24,924 nucleotides of DNA from CAVQLX01 sp046727715 (GTDB lineage Bacteria; Desulfobacterota; Binatia; DP-6): positions 1 to 24,924 of the forward strand of contig JBKPDC010000089.1 of the NCBI GenBank assembly GCA_046727715.1, in the 5' to 3' direction. Positions 15,206-22,910 of this stretch are shown one piece after another (within the stretch, counting starts at the first letter, position 1; every line of letters starts with the position of its first letter). The notes beneath the pieces are model-generated. The model ran no database searches. It had not been told where the DNA came from and was given only the letters and a program-made list of their open reading frames with translations. The translations under genes and the position numbers were made by a program.

Positions 15206-16591
15206 ATGCGATCGACGCTCATCCTCGCATTCACCAGTCTCCTCGCCGTGCCCTCGCAGCCCGGCGCCGCAACGTTCCCGCGGCCGCCGGAGCTGGAGCA
15301 CCAGATCCGCTTCTGGCGCAACGTCTTCACGGCCTACTCCCAGGATCAGACGCTGATTCACGATGCGGTCAATCTCGACAGGATCTATACCGTTCTCGAC
15401 TTTCGCCCCTACGAGGACGCCGGGTATGGGCCCATCGAGACGGAGAGGATCCGGAAGGAGGTCACCGAGGGTGAGATCGCGCGTATTCGTTATCTGCTGC
15501 GCCGGATCGCCGAAGGAACGCCGCGCGCCGCCCTCTTGACCGATGAGCAGCGCATCTACGACCTCTTCCGCAACGACCCCGATCCCTACAAGTTCCTGCA
15601 CGCGTCGGACGAGGTGCGCGGCCAGCGCGGCATCCGGGAGCGCTTCCAGAACGGGTTCCGCACCTCACGGAAGTACCTCCCGGAAATGGAGCGTATCTTC
15701 CATGACGAGGGGCTGCCCGTCGAGCTCACCCGGCTGCCGCTCATCGAGTCGTGCTTCGACGTCTCGGCATACTCGAAGGTCGGCGCGGCGGGCGTCTGGC
15801 AGTTCATGCCGGCGACGGGACGTCTCTTCATGGAGGTGAGCAGCGCGGTCGACGAGCGCCGCGATCCCATCGCCTCCACCCGCGCGGCGGCGCGATATCT
15901 GGTGCGCTCGTACGAGCGCCTGGGGACCTGGCCGCTCGCCATCACGTCGTACAACCATGGCCCCAACGGCATGTCGCGCGCGATCGACGACACCGGCACC
16001 AGCGACATCGCGACCATCGTCAGGTACTACGGTGGGCCGGGCTTCGGCTTCGCGTCGCGCAATTTCTACGCCGAGTTCCTGGCGGCGCTCGACATCGAGA
16101 AGAACAGCGAGGCGTACTTCGGCCGGCTTCCGAAGGATACCCTGCCCCCCACCCGGACCGTGATGCTCGACCGCTCGGTCGACATCTTGGCCGCGGCCCG
16201 CCTCGCGCGCACCCAGGACTACGTGCTGGCCGACCTGAACCCGGCCCTCCTCGATCCGGTCGTGTCGGGACGGGTGCCGATCCCGGCGGGCTACGGGCTG
16301 CGCCTTCCTGCCGAGGGCGCGAACGGCTTCGAGAATCGCCTCGCCGAGCTGAGGGCCGAGGAGCGCGTGATCCGGGAGGCGGCGCCCGCGCCGCCGGCTC
16401 GCTTCCAGGACGAGCCCGAGAGCCGGCTCGAGCGCCCACTCCCCACCCATCGGGTGAAGCGCGGCCAGACCCTGTCCGCAATCGCCGAACGCTACCGCAT
16501 CAGCGTGCAGGCGCTGCGTCTCGCCAACCGACTCGGCCCTCGCGGCGAGGTGCGCTCCGGGCAGGTGCTGCGCATTCCCGGCGCCTCCTAG
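15206..16591 (+). CDS. mltD: MltD-like membrane-bound lytic murein transglycosylase with LysM
   Basis: The ATG at 15206 is chosen because it starts a signal peptide (MRSTLILAFTSLLAVPSQ, cleavage near PGAA-TF) and has a ribosome-binding site; the TTG at 15155 would place charged residues in front. The mature protein has a helical N-terminal region (30-160). A GH23 lytic transglycosylase domain follows, with catalytic E181 in LPLIESCFDVSAYS, then GAAGVWQFMPATGRLF (193-208) and ITSYNHGPNGMSRA. One LysM domain lies at the end (about 414-460: HRVKRGQTLSAIAERY ... VLRIP). It cleaves the MurNAc-GlcNAc bond of peptidoglycan, forming 1,6-anhydro ends. The signal peptide has no lipobox, unlike E. coli MltD, so it may be periplasmic rather than anchored. 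The 461-residue length is normal for MltD. Confidence 0.9.
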   Translation: MRSTLILAFTSLLAVPSQPGAATFPRPPELEHQIRFWRNVFTAYSQDQTLIHDAVNLDRIYTVLDFRPYEDAGYGPIETERIRKEVTEGEIARIRYLLRRIAEGTPRAALLTDEQRIYDLFRNDPDPYKFLHASDEVRGQRGIRERFQNGFRTSRKYLPEMERIFHDEGLPVELTRLPLIESCFDVSAYSKVGAAGVWQFMPATGRLFMEVSSAVDERRDPIASTRAAARYLVRSYERLGTWPLAITSYNHGPNGMSRAIDDTGTSDIATIVRYYGGPGFGFASRNFYAEFLAALDIEKNSEAYFGRLPKDTLPPTRTVMLDRSVDILAAARLARTQDYVLADLNPALLDPVVSGRVPIPAGYGLRLPAEGANGFENRLAELRAEERVIREAAPAPPARFQDEPESRLERPLPTHRVKRGQTLSAIAERYRISVQALRLANRLGPRGEVRSGQVLRIPGAS

Positions 16592-16649
16592 AGCCTTGCC
16601 GATCGGCCCCTGGCCGCGAGCCTTGGCCGTTTTGGGGGCGATGGGCTTC

Positions 16650-16658
16650 TGGTAGCAT
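16650..16658 (+). promoter_or_regulatory. Candidate extended -10 promoter of the tetrapyrrole operon
   Basis: TGG-TAGCAT (16650-16658) fits an extended -10 (TGn plus a 4/6 match to TATAAT), without a good -35 at the usual distance. Transcription would begin around 16665, almost at the ATG at 16669, so the message would be near-leaderless. A hairpin CGGCC-CCT-GGCCG (16603-16615) lies upstream and may separate it from the transglycosylase gene. Confidence 0.35.
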
Positions 16659-16668
16659 CGCGGCACGG

Positions 16669-17325
16669 ATGCGAACGCACCCCGTGTTCCTGTGCCTCGA
16701 CGGCCGCCCCTGCGTCGCCGTCGGAGGCGACGGCGTGATCGAGAACAAGGTCGAGTCGTGCCGTGCGGCCGGGGCCGAGGTCACCGTGGTCGCACACCAG
16801 CTGACTCCGGCTCTGCACGCGCTCGTCGACACAGGGGGGCTGCGCTGGCGGCCGCGTGACTACCAGCCGGGCGATTTGCGCGGCGCGGTGCTCGCCTACG
16901 CCTCCACCCGCGACCCGCAGCGCATCGCTTTGCTGCGCGACGAGGCGGCGCGCGAGCGCGTCCTGCTGAACGTCATCGACGTCCCCGAGGCATGCTCCTT
17001 CATCGCGCCGGCCGTGGTGAGCCGCGGCGCCTTGCAGGTCGCCATCGGCACCGGCGGAGCGAGTCCACTGCTGGCGGCACGCCTGCGCCGCGAGCTCGAG
17101 GCGCAGGTGGGGCCGGAGTACGCTCCGCTGGTCGAGATCCTCGGTGCGGTGCGACGGGCGCTCGATGCCGACCCCGCGCGCGTCGCGGTCCTGGCGGCCC
17201 TCCTCGACTCGCCACTCCTCGAGCTGCTGCGGCGCGGCGATTGGCCGGCGGTCGACCGGCTGCTGGCCCGCATCGCCGGCGAGCGCTGCACGCTCGATCG
17301 CCTCGGCGTCGACGCCGTCGCGTAG
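16669..17325 (+). CDS. Precorrin-2 dehydrogenase/sirohydrochlorin ferrochelatase (Met8/CysG N-terminal type)
   Basis: The 218-residue protein has the layout of the N-terminal half of CysG. It begins HPVFLCLDGRPCVAVGG, a Rossmann dinucleotide-binding loop, then GAEVTVVA, RDYQPGDLRGAVLAYAS, NVIDVPEACSFIAPAVVSRG (101-120) and IGTGGASPLLAARLR. D104 in NVIDVPE corresponds to the catalytic aspartate of CysG and Met8. The dinucleotide loop reads GGDGVIENK instead of the usual GGGxVAxRK, a mild deviation. It should oxidise precorrin-2 to sirohydrochlorin with NAD and may insert iron to give siroheme. Its substrate would come from the CobA domain encoded four genes downstream. The frame is open further upstream, but this ATG matches the family start. 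Confidence 0.85.
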   Translation: MRTHPVFLCLDGRPCVAVGGDGVIENKVESCRAAGAEVTVVAHQLTPALHALVDTGGLRWRPRDYQPGDLRGAVLAYASTRDPQRIALLRDEAARERVLLNVIDVPEACSFIAPAVVSRGALQVAIGTGGASPLLAARLRRELEAQVGPEYAPLVEILGAVRRALDADPARVAVLAALLDSPLLELLRRGDWPAVDRLLARIAGERCTLDRLGVDAVA

Positions 17326-17332
17326 GACGCCG

Positions 17333-18154
17333 ATGGAGATCGTGCTGCTGCGCGGAGCCGCCGGGCTCTACCTCGCCGCGACGGTGGCGGCGCTCGTGGG
17401 CATCGCCGTACGGCGGGACTTCCCGAGCCGCCTCTTCCTCTGGCTCGTGGGCGCCGGGCTCGGCCTGCATGCGATCTCCGTCGCCATCCGCACCGTGCTG
17501 GTGGGCAATCTGCCGATGGCAAACTTCGGCGAGGGCCTGTCGCTCCTCGCGGTGCTCCTGGTGGCGCTCTTCCTCCTCGTTCAGCGCCGTGCTCCCCTGA
17601 TCGCGCTCGGCGCGGTCGTCATGCCGCTGGCGTTCGGCCTCACGCTGTCAGCGAGCGTGATCAAGGGCGGGGCGCAGCCCCTGCCGGCCGTCCCGCAGAG
17701 CGTCTGGTTGCCCGTGCACGTCCTGCTCGCGCTGCTGGGTGACGCCGTCTTCGCCATCGCGTGCAGTGCCAGCGTCCTCTACCTGATCCAGGAGCGCCGC
17801 CTGAAGGCGCACCGCGGACGCGGTGTGCTGCGACAGCTCCCCTCGCTCGAGCGACTCGACCAGGTGAGCCACACCTGCCTCAAGTGGGGCCTCATCTTCC
17901 TGACGCTCGCGATCGTCACGGGCATCGTCTGGGCGCACGAGGCCTGGGGGCGGGGCGATTGGCTGCGGGACCCGAAGCTCCTCTTCACGCTGCTGGTCTG
18001 GTCGCTCTACACGATCCTGCTCCAGGGCCGCATGACGGCGGGGTGGCGCGGCCGCTGGGCCGCTCAGCTGACCATCGCGGGCTTCGCCGTCATCGTCGTG
18101 TCGCTCGTGAGCGTGAATCTCCTGGGGCTCGGGTTGCACGGCGGATCCTTCTGA
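17333..18154 (+). CDS. ccsA: CcsA/HemX-like cytochrome c assembly membrane protein
   Basis: The ATG at 17333, seven bases after the preceding stop, starts a 273-residue integral membrane protein with about eight hydrophobic segments. A short haem-handling-like motif is seen as GIVWAHEAWGRGDWLRDPK (197-215), a variant of the WGxxWxWDxKE signature of CcsA/CcmC/CcmF/HemX proteins. Histidines H46 and H129 lie in or beside membrane helices. Family members either carry haem for System II cytochrome c maturation (CcsA) or, as HemX in Bacillus, lower HemA levels. Its position directly before hemA, one base away, is the classic hemX place, so a role in HemA control is as likely as cytochrome assembly. 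No ccsB/resB is nearby. Confidence 0.82.
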   Translation: MEIVLLRGAAGLYLAATVAALVGIAVRRDFPSRLFLWLVGAGLGLHAISVAIRTVLVGNLPMANFGEGLSLLAVLLVALFLLVQRRAPLIALGAVVMPLAFGLTLSASVIKGGAQPLPAVPQSVWLPVHVLLALLGDAVFAIACSASVLYLIQERRLKAHRGRGVLRQLPSLERLDQVSHTCLKWGLIFLTLAIVTGIVWAHEAWGRGDWLRDPKLLFTLLVWSLYTILLQGRMTAGWRGRWAAQLTIAGFAVIVVSLVSVNLLGLGLHGGSF

Positions 18155-18155
18155 C

Positions 18156-19448
18156 ATGAGCCGAAGCATCGTCCTCGTCGGGCTGAGTCATCACACGGCG
18201 CCGATCGCGGTGCGCGAGCGCGTCGCGTTCGCCAACGGCCGCCTCGAGCCCGCGCTGCGCGGGCTCGTCACGCGGCCCGGCGTGCAGGAGGGCGTGATCG
18301 TCTCCACCTGCAACCGGGTCGAGGTGGTGGCGTGCGGAGACGGAGACGCGGTCGCCGCCGAGCTGCCGGCGTTCCTCGCGGAGGCACACGGCGTGCCCAG
18401 CGGCGAGCTGCACGGCCGGCTCTACACCCATCGCGATCGCGAGGCGGTGCGCCATCTCTTTCGCGTGGCGGCGAGCCTCGATTCCATGGTCGTGGGCGAG
18501 CCGCAGATCCTGGGACAGCTGAAGGAGCACTATGCGGTGGCGGCGGCGCTCGGGGCGTCGGGTCGCGTGTTGCATCGCTGCTTCCACAAGTCGTTTTCGG
18601 TGGCAAAGCGCATCCGGCACGAGACCGGCATCGCCGAGAAGGCGGTCTCGGTCGGCTCGGCGGCGGTCGAGCTGGCCTGCGACATCTTCGATCGTTTCGA
18701 CGACAAGACGGCGCTGCTCATCGGCGCCGGCACGATGGGCGAGGTCACCGCGCGCCAGCTGCTCGGGAAGGGTGCCGGGACGCTGATGGTTGCCAACCGG
18801 ACCTTCGAGCGAGCGACCGATGTGGCGCGCGAGCTCGGCGGCGTCGCGATCCCCTTCGAACGTCTCGCTCGCATGCTGCATCTGGCCGACCTCGTCGTGA
18901 GCGCCGCGGGTGGCGACCTCCTCGTCCGGTCGCCGCAGGTCGAGGAAGCCATGCGCGAGCGCCGTGGCCGGCCGATGCTGCTGATCGACCTCGCCGTCCC
19001 ACGCTCCGTCGAGCCTGCCGTCAACGACCTCGACGGTGTCTACCTGTTCGACGTCGACGACCTCGACGGCGTGATCGCCGAGAATCGCGGGGCACGGGCA
19101 ACGGAGGCGCTGCGGGCGGAGACGATCGTCGACGCTGAAGTGGACGCGTTCTGGACCTGGCTCCAGGGACTCGACGTCGTGCCCACGATTGTTGCGCTCC
19201 GCGAGCGGCTCGAGGGCATCCGGGAGCGCGAGGTCGCGCGCCACCTGGCGGCGCTCGGCGCGGTCGACCCACGCCAGCGCGAGGCCATCGAGCGCCTGAC
19301 GCGCGCCATCGTGAACAAGATCCTCCATCACCCGGTGACCACGCTGCGCCGCCACCAGGCGGAGCGCGGCGAGAGCTTCTACGTCGAGGCCGCGCGCGCG
19401 TTGTTTCGGCTCGGCGGCGACGATCCGCCCGACGACGAGGAGGTGTGA
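18156..19448 (+). CDS. hemA: Glutamyl-tRNA reductase HemA
   Basis: The 430-residue protein carries the GluTR motifs: VGLSHHTAPIAVRERVAF (8-25), the catalytic cysteine C52 in VSTCNRVEVVA, RHLFRVAASLDSMVVGEPQILGQ split across the catalytic domain, the NADPH-binding loop LLIGAGTMGE (about 187-196), and LIDLAVPRSVEP. A C-terminal dimerisation helix region follows (about 320-415). It reduces glutamyl-tRNA to glutamate-1-semialdehyde, the first committed and usually regulated step of the C5 pathway. The next enzyme, HemL, is not in the window. The stop overlaps the hemC GTG by GTGA. Confidence 0.97.
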   Translation: MSRSIVLVGLSHHTAPIAVRERVAFANGRLEPALRGLVTRPGVQEGVIVSTCNRVEVVACGDGDAVAAELPAFLAEAHGVPSGELHGRLYTHRDREAVRHLFRVAASLDSMVVGEPQILGQLKEHYAVAAALGASGRVLHRCFHKSFSVAKRIRHETGIAEKAVSVGSAAVELACDIFDRFDDKTALLIGAGTMGEVTARQLLGKGAGTLMVANRTFERATDVARELGGVAIPFERLARMLHLADLVVSAAGGDLLVRSPQVEEAMRERRGRPMLLIDLAVPRSVEPAVNDLDGVYLFDVDDLDGVIAENRGARATEALRAETIVDAEVDAFWTWLQGLDVVPTIVALRERLEGIREREVARHLAALGAVDPRQREAIERLTRAIVNKILHHPVTTLRRHQAERGESFYVEAARALFRLGGDDPPDDEEV

Positions 19449-20371
19449 GCCGCGTGGCGCCCCGCAGGCTTCGGCTGGGGACGCGCGCCAGCGCGCTCGC
19501 CCGCGCGCAGACCGCGCAGATCTGCGCCACCCTCGAGCGGGCCCACCCGGGGCTCGTCGTCGAGACGGTGCTGATCCGCACGAGCGGAGACCGCCTGTCC
19601 CAGGGATCGCTGGCGCCGGTCGGTGGCAAGGGGCTCTTCGTGAAGGAGCTGGAGGAGGCGCTGGTCGCGGAACGCATCGACTGCGCGGTGCACTCGATGA
19701 AGGACGTACCGGCGGCGCTCGCACCGGGGCTCGCGATCGGGGCCGTGCCTCCACGGGCCGACGCGCGCGACGTCCTGGTCGGTGGCGGGACGGACGGGCT
19801 CGTGGGACTCGCCGCCGGGACGCGGATCGGCACCGCGAGCGTGCGCCGCCGGGCGCAACTGCTGGCCCGACGGCGCGATCTCGACGTGGTCTTCCTCCGC
19901 GGCAACGTGGACACGCGGCTCCGCAAGTGGCGCGCCGGCGAGGTGGACGCGCTCGTGCTGGCGGCCGCCGGGCTCGCGCGTCTCGGTGTCAGCGAGCCGG
20001 CCGCGCGCCCCCTCGACCCCGACGTCCTGCTTCCGGCCGTCGGGCAGGGCGCGCTCGCGCTCGAGTGCCGAGCCGGCGACCCCGACACCCGGGCCCTGCT
20101 CGCCGCCGTGGCGGACGCCGACGCCCGGGACGCCGTGACCGCGGAGCGCGCCTTTCTCATCGCCATCGGGGGCGACTGCAACACGCCACTGGCGGCGCAC
20201 GCCCGGGTCCTCGCCGGCGACGTCCGTCTGCGCGTGCAGGTGAGTGACGTCGACGGGCGCGACTGGTTCGAGGACGAGGATGCCGCCTCCCGCGCCGATG
20301 CCGAGGGCCTCGGCCGCGCGTTGGCCGCGCGTTTACTCGCCCGCGGCGCGGGCCGGGTACTCGGCCGATGA
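19445..20371 (+). CDS. hemC: Porphobilinogen deaminase HemC
   Basis: The 308-residue protein has LGTRASALARAQT (11-23), the catalytic aspartate D87 in VHSMKDVP, the substrate-binding arginines in TASVRRRAQLL and LRGNVDTRL, AVGQGALALECR (198-209), and the dipyrromethane-cofactor cysteine C245 in IGGDCNTPLAAHA. It polymerises four porphobilinogens into hydroxymethylbilane. The start is a GTG overlapping the hemA stop; GAGGAGG at the end of hemA (19436-19443) is close before it. The stop overlaps the cobA-hemD start by ATGA. Confidence 0.97.
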   Translation: MSRVAPRRLRLGTRASALARAQTAQICATLERAHPGLVVETVLIRTSGDRLSQGSLAPVGGKGLFVKELEEALVAERIDCAVHSMKDVPAALAPGLAIGAVPPRADARDVLVGGGTDGLVGLAAGTRIGTASVRRRAQLLARRRDLDVVFLRGNVDTRLRKWRAGEVDALVLAAAGLARLGVSEPAARPLDPDVLLPAVGQGALALECRAGDPDTRALLAAVADADARDAVTAERAFLIAIGGDCNTPLAAHARVLAGDVRLRVQVSDVDGRDWFEDEDAASRADAEGLGRALAARLLARGAGRVLGR

Positions 20372-21936
20372 GCGGGCGCGTCGTGCTCGTCGGTGCCGGG
20401 CCGGGCGACCCGGGGCTCCTCACGCTGCGCGGCGAGCGCTGGCTCGCCGCCGCCGACGTGGTGGTGCACGACTACCTGGTACCCCGCCGGGTCCTCGAGT
20501 TCGCGCGGCCGGACGCCGAGATCGTGTCGGTGGGCCGCTCGCACGGCGACGGCGAACGGCTCAGCCAGACCGACATCGAAGAGCTTCTCGTCGCACGCGC
20601 GCGGGCGGGGCAGCTCGTCGTGCGCCTCAAGAACGGCGATCCCTTCGTCTTCGGCCGTGGCGGCGAGGAGGCGGAGGCGCTCCACCGCGCGCGGATTCCG
20701 TTCGAAGTGGTCCCGGGTGTGACGTCGGCGATCGCCGCGCCGGCGTATGCCGGCATCCCCGCCACCCACCGCGACCACGCCTCGCTGCTCACCATCGCCA
20801 CCGGCCATCAGGCCTGGGCGCCGGGCGCCGACGAGCCCGGCATCCCGAACCTGCCCTGGGACGTGCTCGCCCGGCAGGGTGGCACGCTCGTGTTCGTCAT
20901 GGCCGTGCGCCAGCTGGCCGGCGTGCTCGCCGCGCTGGTCGCGGCCGGACTCGATCCCACGACGCCCGCGGCGCTGGTGCAGCGCGGCACGCTGGGCGGC
21001 CAGCGCACCGTCGAGGGCACGGCCGCGACGCTCGCTGCGCGCGTGCGCGACGCCGGGATCGTTCCGCCCGCGGTGCTGGTGGTGGGCACGGTGGTGTCGC
21101 TGCGCGAGCAGGTGCGGTGGTTCGAGGACCGCCCGCTCTTCGGGCGGCGCGTGGTGGTGACGCGACCACGCGAACAAGCGGGCGAGCTGGCCCGCACGCT
21201 CGAGGACGCGGGTGCGGAGGTGGTGCTCTTCCCGACCATCGCCCTCGCGCCACCCCCCGACCCGGCGGCGCTCGATCGCGCGGTCGCCGCGGCGGCAACC
21301 TACGACTGGATCGTCTTCACCAGCGCGAACGGCGTGCGGGGCTTCTTCGCCTGCTTCGCCGGACAGGGACGCGACGTGCGCGAGCTCGGGCCGGTGCGGC
21401 TCGCGGCGATCGGTCCCGAGACGGCCGGCGAGCTCGAGCGCCGGATGCTCCGCCCCGCGGTGGTGCCGCGCGAGTACCGCGCCGAGGGTCTCCTGGCGGC
21501 GCTCGCCGGCCAGGACCTGCGCGGGCGGCGGGTTCTCCTGCCGCGTGCCGCCGGCGCGCGCGCGGTGCTGCCCGAGACCCTGGCGGCTCGGGGCGCCACG
21601 GTCGACGAGGTGATCGCGTACCGCGCGGTCCCGCCGCCCGATGCCGACGTGCCGGGGTTGCGCGCCGCGCTCGCCACTGGCGCGATCGATGCGCTGACCT
21701 TCACGAGCAGCTCGACCGTGCGGCACTTCGTCGAACTGCTCGGGCGCGACGCCCTGCGCACGCTGGGCCGGACAGTCGTGGCGTGCATCGGGCCGATCAC
21801 GGCGGAGACCGCGCGCGAGGAGGGTCTTCCCGTCCACGTCTGCCCCGCGGACTACACCGCGGCGGCGCTCGCAGCCTCTCTCGTCGAGCATTTTTGCAAT
21901 GCGTCAGGGGATCGACTAAGCGAGGACGTGGGATGA
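20368..21936 (+). CDS. cobA-hemD: Uroporphyrinogen-III C-methyltransferase / uroporphyrinogen-III synthase fusion
   Basis: The 522-residue protein joins two enzymes. Residues 1-250 are the SUMT (CobA) domain: VLVGAGPGDPGLLTLRGERWL, VVHDYLV, LKNGDPFVFGRGGEEAEAL, VVPGVTSAIAAPAYAGIP and THRDHASLLTIATGHQ. It makes precorrin-2 with two SAM. Residues about 255-515 are HemD: PLFGRRVVVTRPREQAGELA, VVLFPTIAL, WIVFTSANGVRGFF, FTSSSTVRHF and VACIGPITAETAREEG. It cyclises hydroxymethylbilane to uroporphyrinogen III, which its own methyltransferase half can then use. Such fusions are frequent in Deltaproteobacteria and Firmicutes. The start overlaps hemC by ATGA and the stop overlaps hemB by ATGA. Confidence 0.96.
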   Translation: MSGRVVLVGAGPGDPGLLTLRGERWLAAADVVVHDYLVPRRVLEFARPDAEIVSVGRSHGDGERLSQTDIEELLVARARAGQLVVRLKNGDPFVFGRGGEEAEALHRARIPFEVVPGVTSAIAAPAYAGIPATHRDHASLLTIATGHQAWAPGADEPGIPNLPWDVLARQGGTLVFVMAVRQLAGVLAALVAAGLDPTTPAALVQRGTLGGQRTVEGTAATLAARVRDAGIVPPAVLVVGTVVSLREQVRWFEDRPLFGRRVVVTRPREQAGELARTLEDAGAEVVLFPTIALAPPPDPAALDRAVAAAATYDWIVFTSANGVRGFFACFAGQGRDVRELGPVRLAAIGPETAGELERRMLRPAVVPREYRAEGLLAALAGQDLRGRRVLLPRAAGARAVLPETLAARGATVDEVIAYRAVPPPDADVPGLRAALATGAIDALTFTSSSTVRHFVELLGRDALRTLGRTVVACIGPITAETAREEGLPVHVCPADYTAAALAASLVEHFCNASGDRLSEDVG

Positions 21937-22910
21937 GTCGCTACCCCGCCTACCGGCCGCGGCGGCTGCGCCGGAGCGAAGCACTTCGCCGCCTGGTGCG
22001 CGAGACGCGCGTCACGGTGGAGCAACTCGTGCAGCCGCTCTTCGTGGTGCCGGGCAGCGGCGTCTGTAAGCCCATCGAGTCGATGCCGGGCATCGCACAG
22101 CTCTCCGTCGACCGCAGCGCCGAGGAGTGCCGCCGGCTCGCCGATCTCGGCGTGCCGGCGGTGCTGCTCTTCGGGGTGCCGGAGCGGAAGGATGGGCGCG
22201 GCAGCGGCGCCACCGCCGCCGACGGCATCGTGCCGCGCGCGCTCGAGGCGATCCGGCGCGCAGCGCCCGGGCTCCTGCTGATCACCGACGTCTGCCTCTG
22301 CGAGTACACCGACCACGGACACTGCGGCGTGCTCAACGGCCAGGAGGTCGACAACGACGCCACGCTGCCGCTGCTCGCCGCCGAGGCGCTGGCGCACGCG
22401 CGCGCGGGTGCCGATCTCGTGGCGCCGTCCGACATGATGGACGGTCGAGTCGGAGCCATTCGTCACGCCCTCGACGAGGCCGGCTTCGCGCACCTGCCCA
22501 TCATGTCGTACGCGGCCAAGTTCGCCTCGGCGCTCTACGGACCGTTCCGCGACGCGGCCGAGTCGACGCCGCAGTTCGGCGACCGCCGTGGCTACCAGAT
22601 GGACCCGGGCAACGCCGAGGAGGCGCTCCGAGAAGTCGCGCTCGACATCGACGAGGGGGCCGACATCGTGATGGTCAAGCCCGCGATCCCCTACCTGGAC
22701 CTCGTGCGCCGTGTGAAGGAGCGTTTCGGGTATCCGGTCGCCGCCTACCACGTGAGCGGCGAGTACGCGATGGTGAAAGCCGCGGCGGCGCGCGGGTGGC
22801 TGGACGAGACCCGCGTGGTCGACGAGACCCTGGTGGCCATCCGGCGCGCCGGGGCGGACGTCATCATCACGTACTTCGCGCGCGACGTCGCGCAGCGGGC
22901 GCGCGCATGA
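21933..22910 (+). CDS. hemB: Porphobilinogen synthase HemB (delta-aminolevulinic acid dehydratase)
   Basis: The 325-residue protein has the HemB core. RPRRLRRSEALRRLVRET lies at the N-terminus. The zinc site is C121, C123 and C131 in DVCLCEYTDHGHCGVL, so it is the zinc-dependent type. The two active-site lysines are K196 in SYAAKFASALYGPFR and K249 in MVKPAIPYLD. It condenses two 5-aminolevulinate molecules to porphobilinogen. The APSDMMDGRVGAIR segment is also typical. It is last among the tetrapyrrole genes but overlaps the following protease gene by ATGA. Confidence 0.97.
   Translation: MSRYPAYRPRRLRRSEALRRLVRETRVTVEQLVQPLFVVPGSGVCKPIESMPGIAQLSVDRSAEECRRLADLGVPAVLLFGVPERKDGRGSGATAADGIVPRALEAIRRAAPGLLLITDVCLCEYTDHGHCGVLNGQEVDNDATLPLLAAEALAHARAGADLVAPSDMMDGRVGAIRHALDEAGFAHLPIMSYAAKFASALYGPFRDAAESTPQFGDRRGYQMDPGNAEEALREVALDIDEGADIVMVKPAIPYLDLVRRVKERFGYPVAAYHVSGEYAMVKAAAARGWLDETRVVDETLVAIRRAGADVIITYFARDVAQRARA

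Noticed and set aside
19021..21891. Minus-strand open frame of 956 codons opposite hemA, hemC and cobA-hemD
   Set aside because: Low-complexity Arg/Ala/Ser composition with no motif; the opposite strand encodes three clear enzymes.
20244..21932. Plus-strand open frame continuing upstream of hemB for over 500 codons
   Set aside because: The upstream part is an Arg/Ala-rich out-of-frame reading of cobA-hemD; hemB has its conserved start at 21933.
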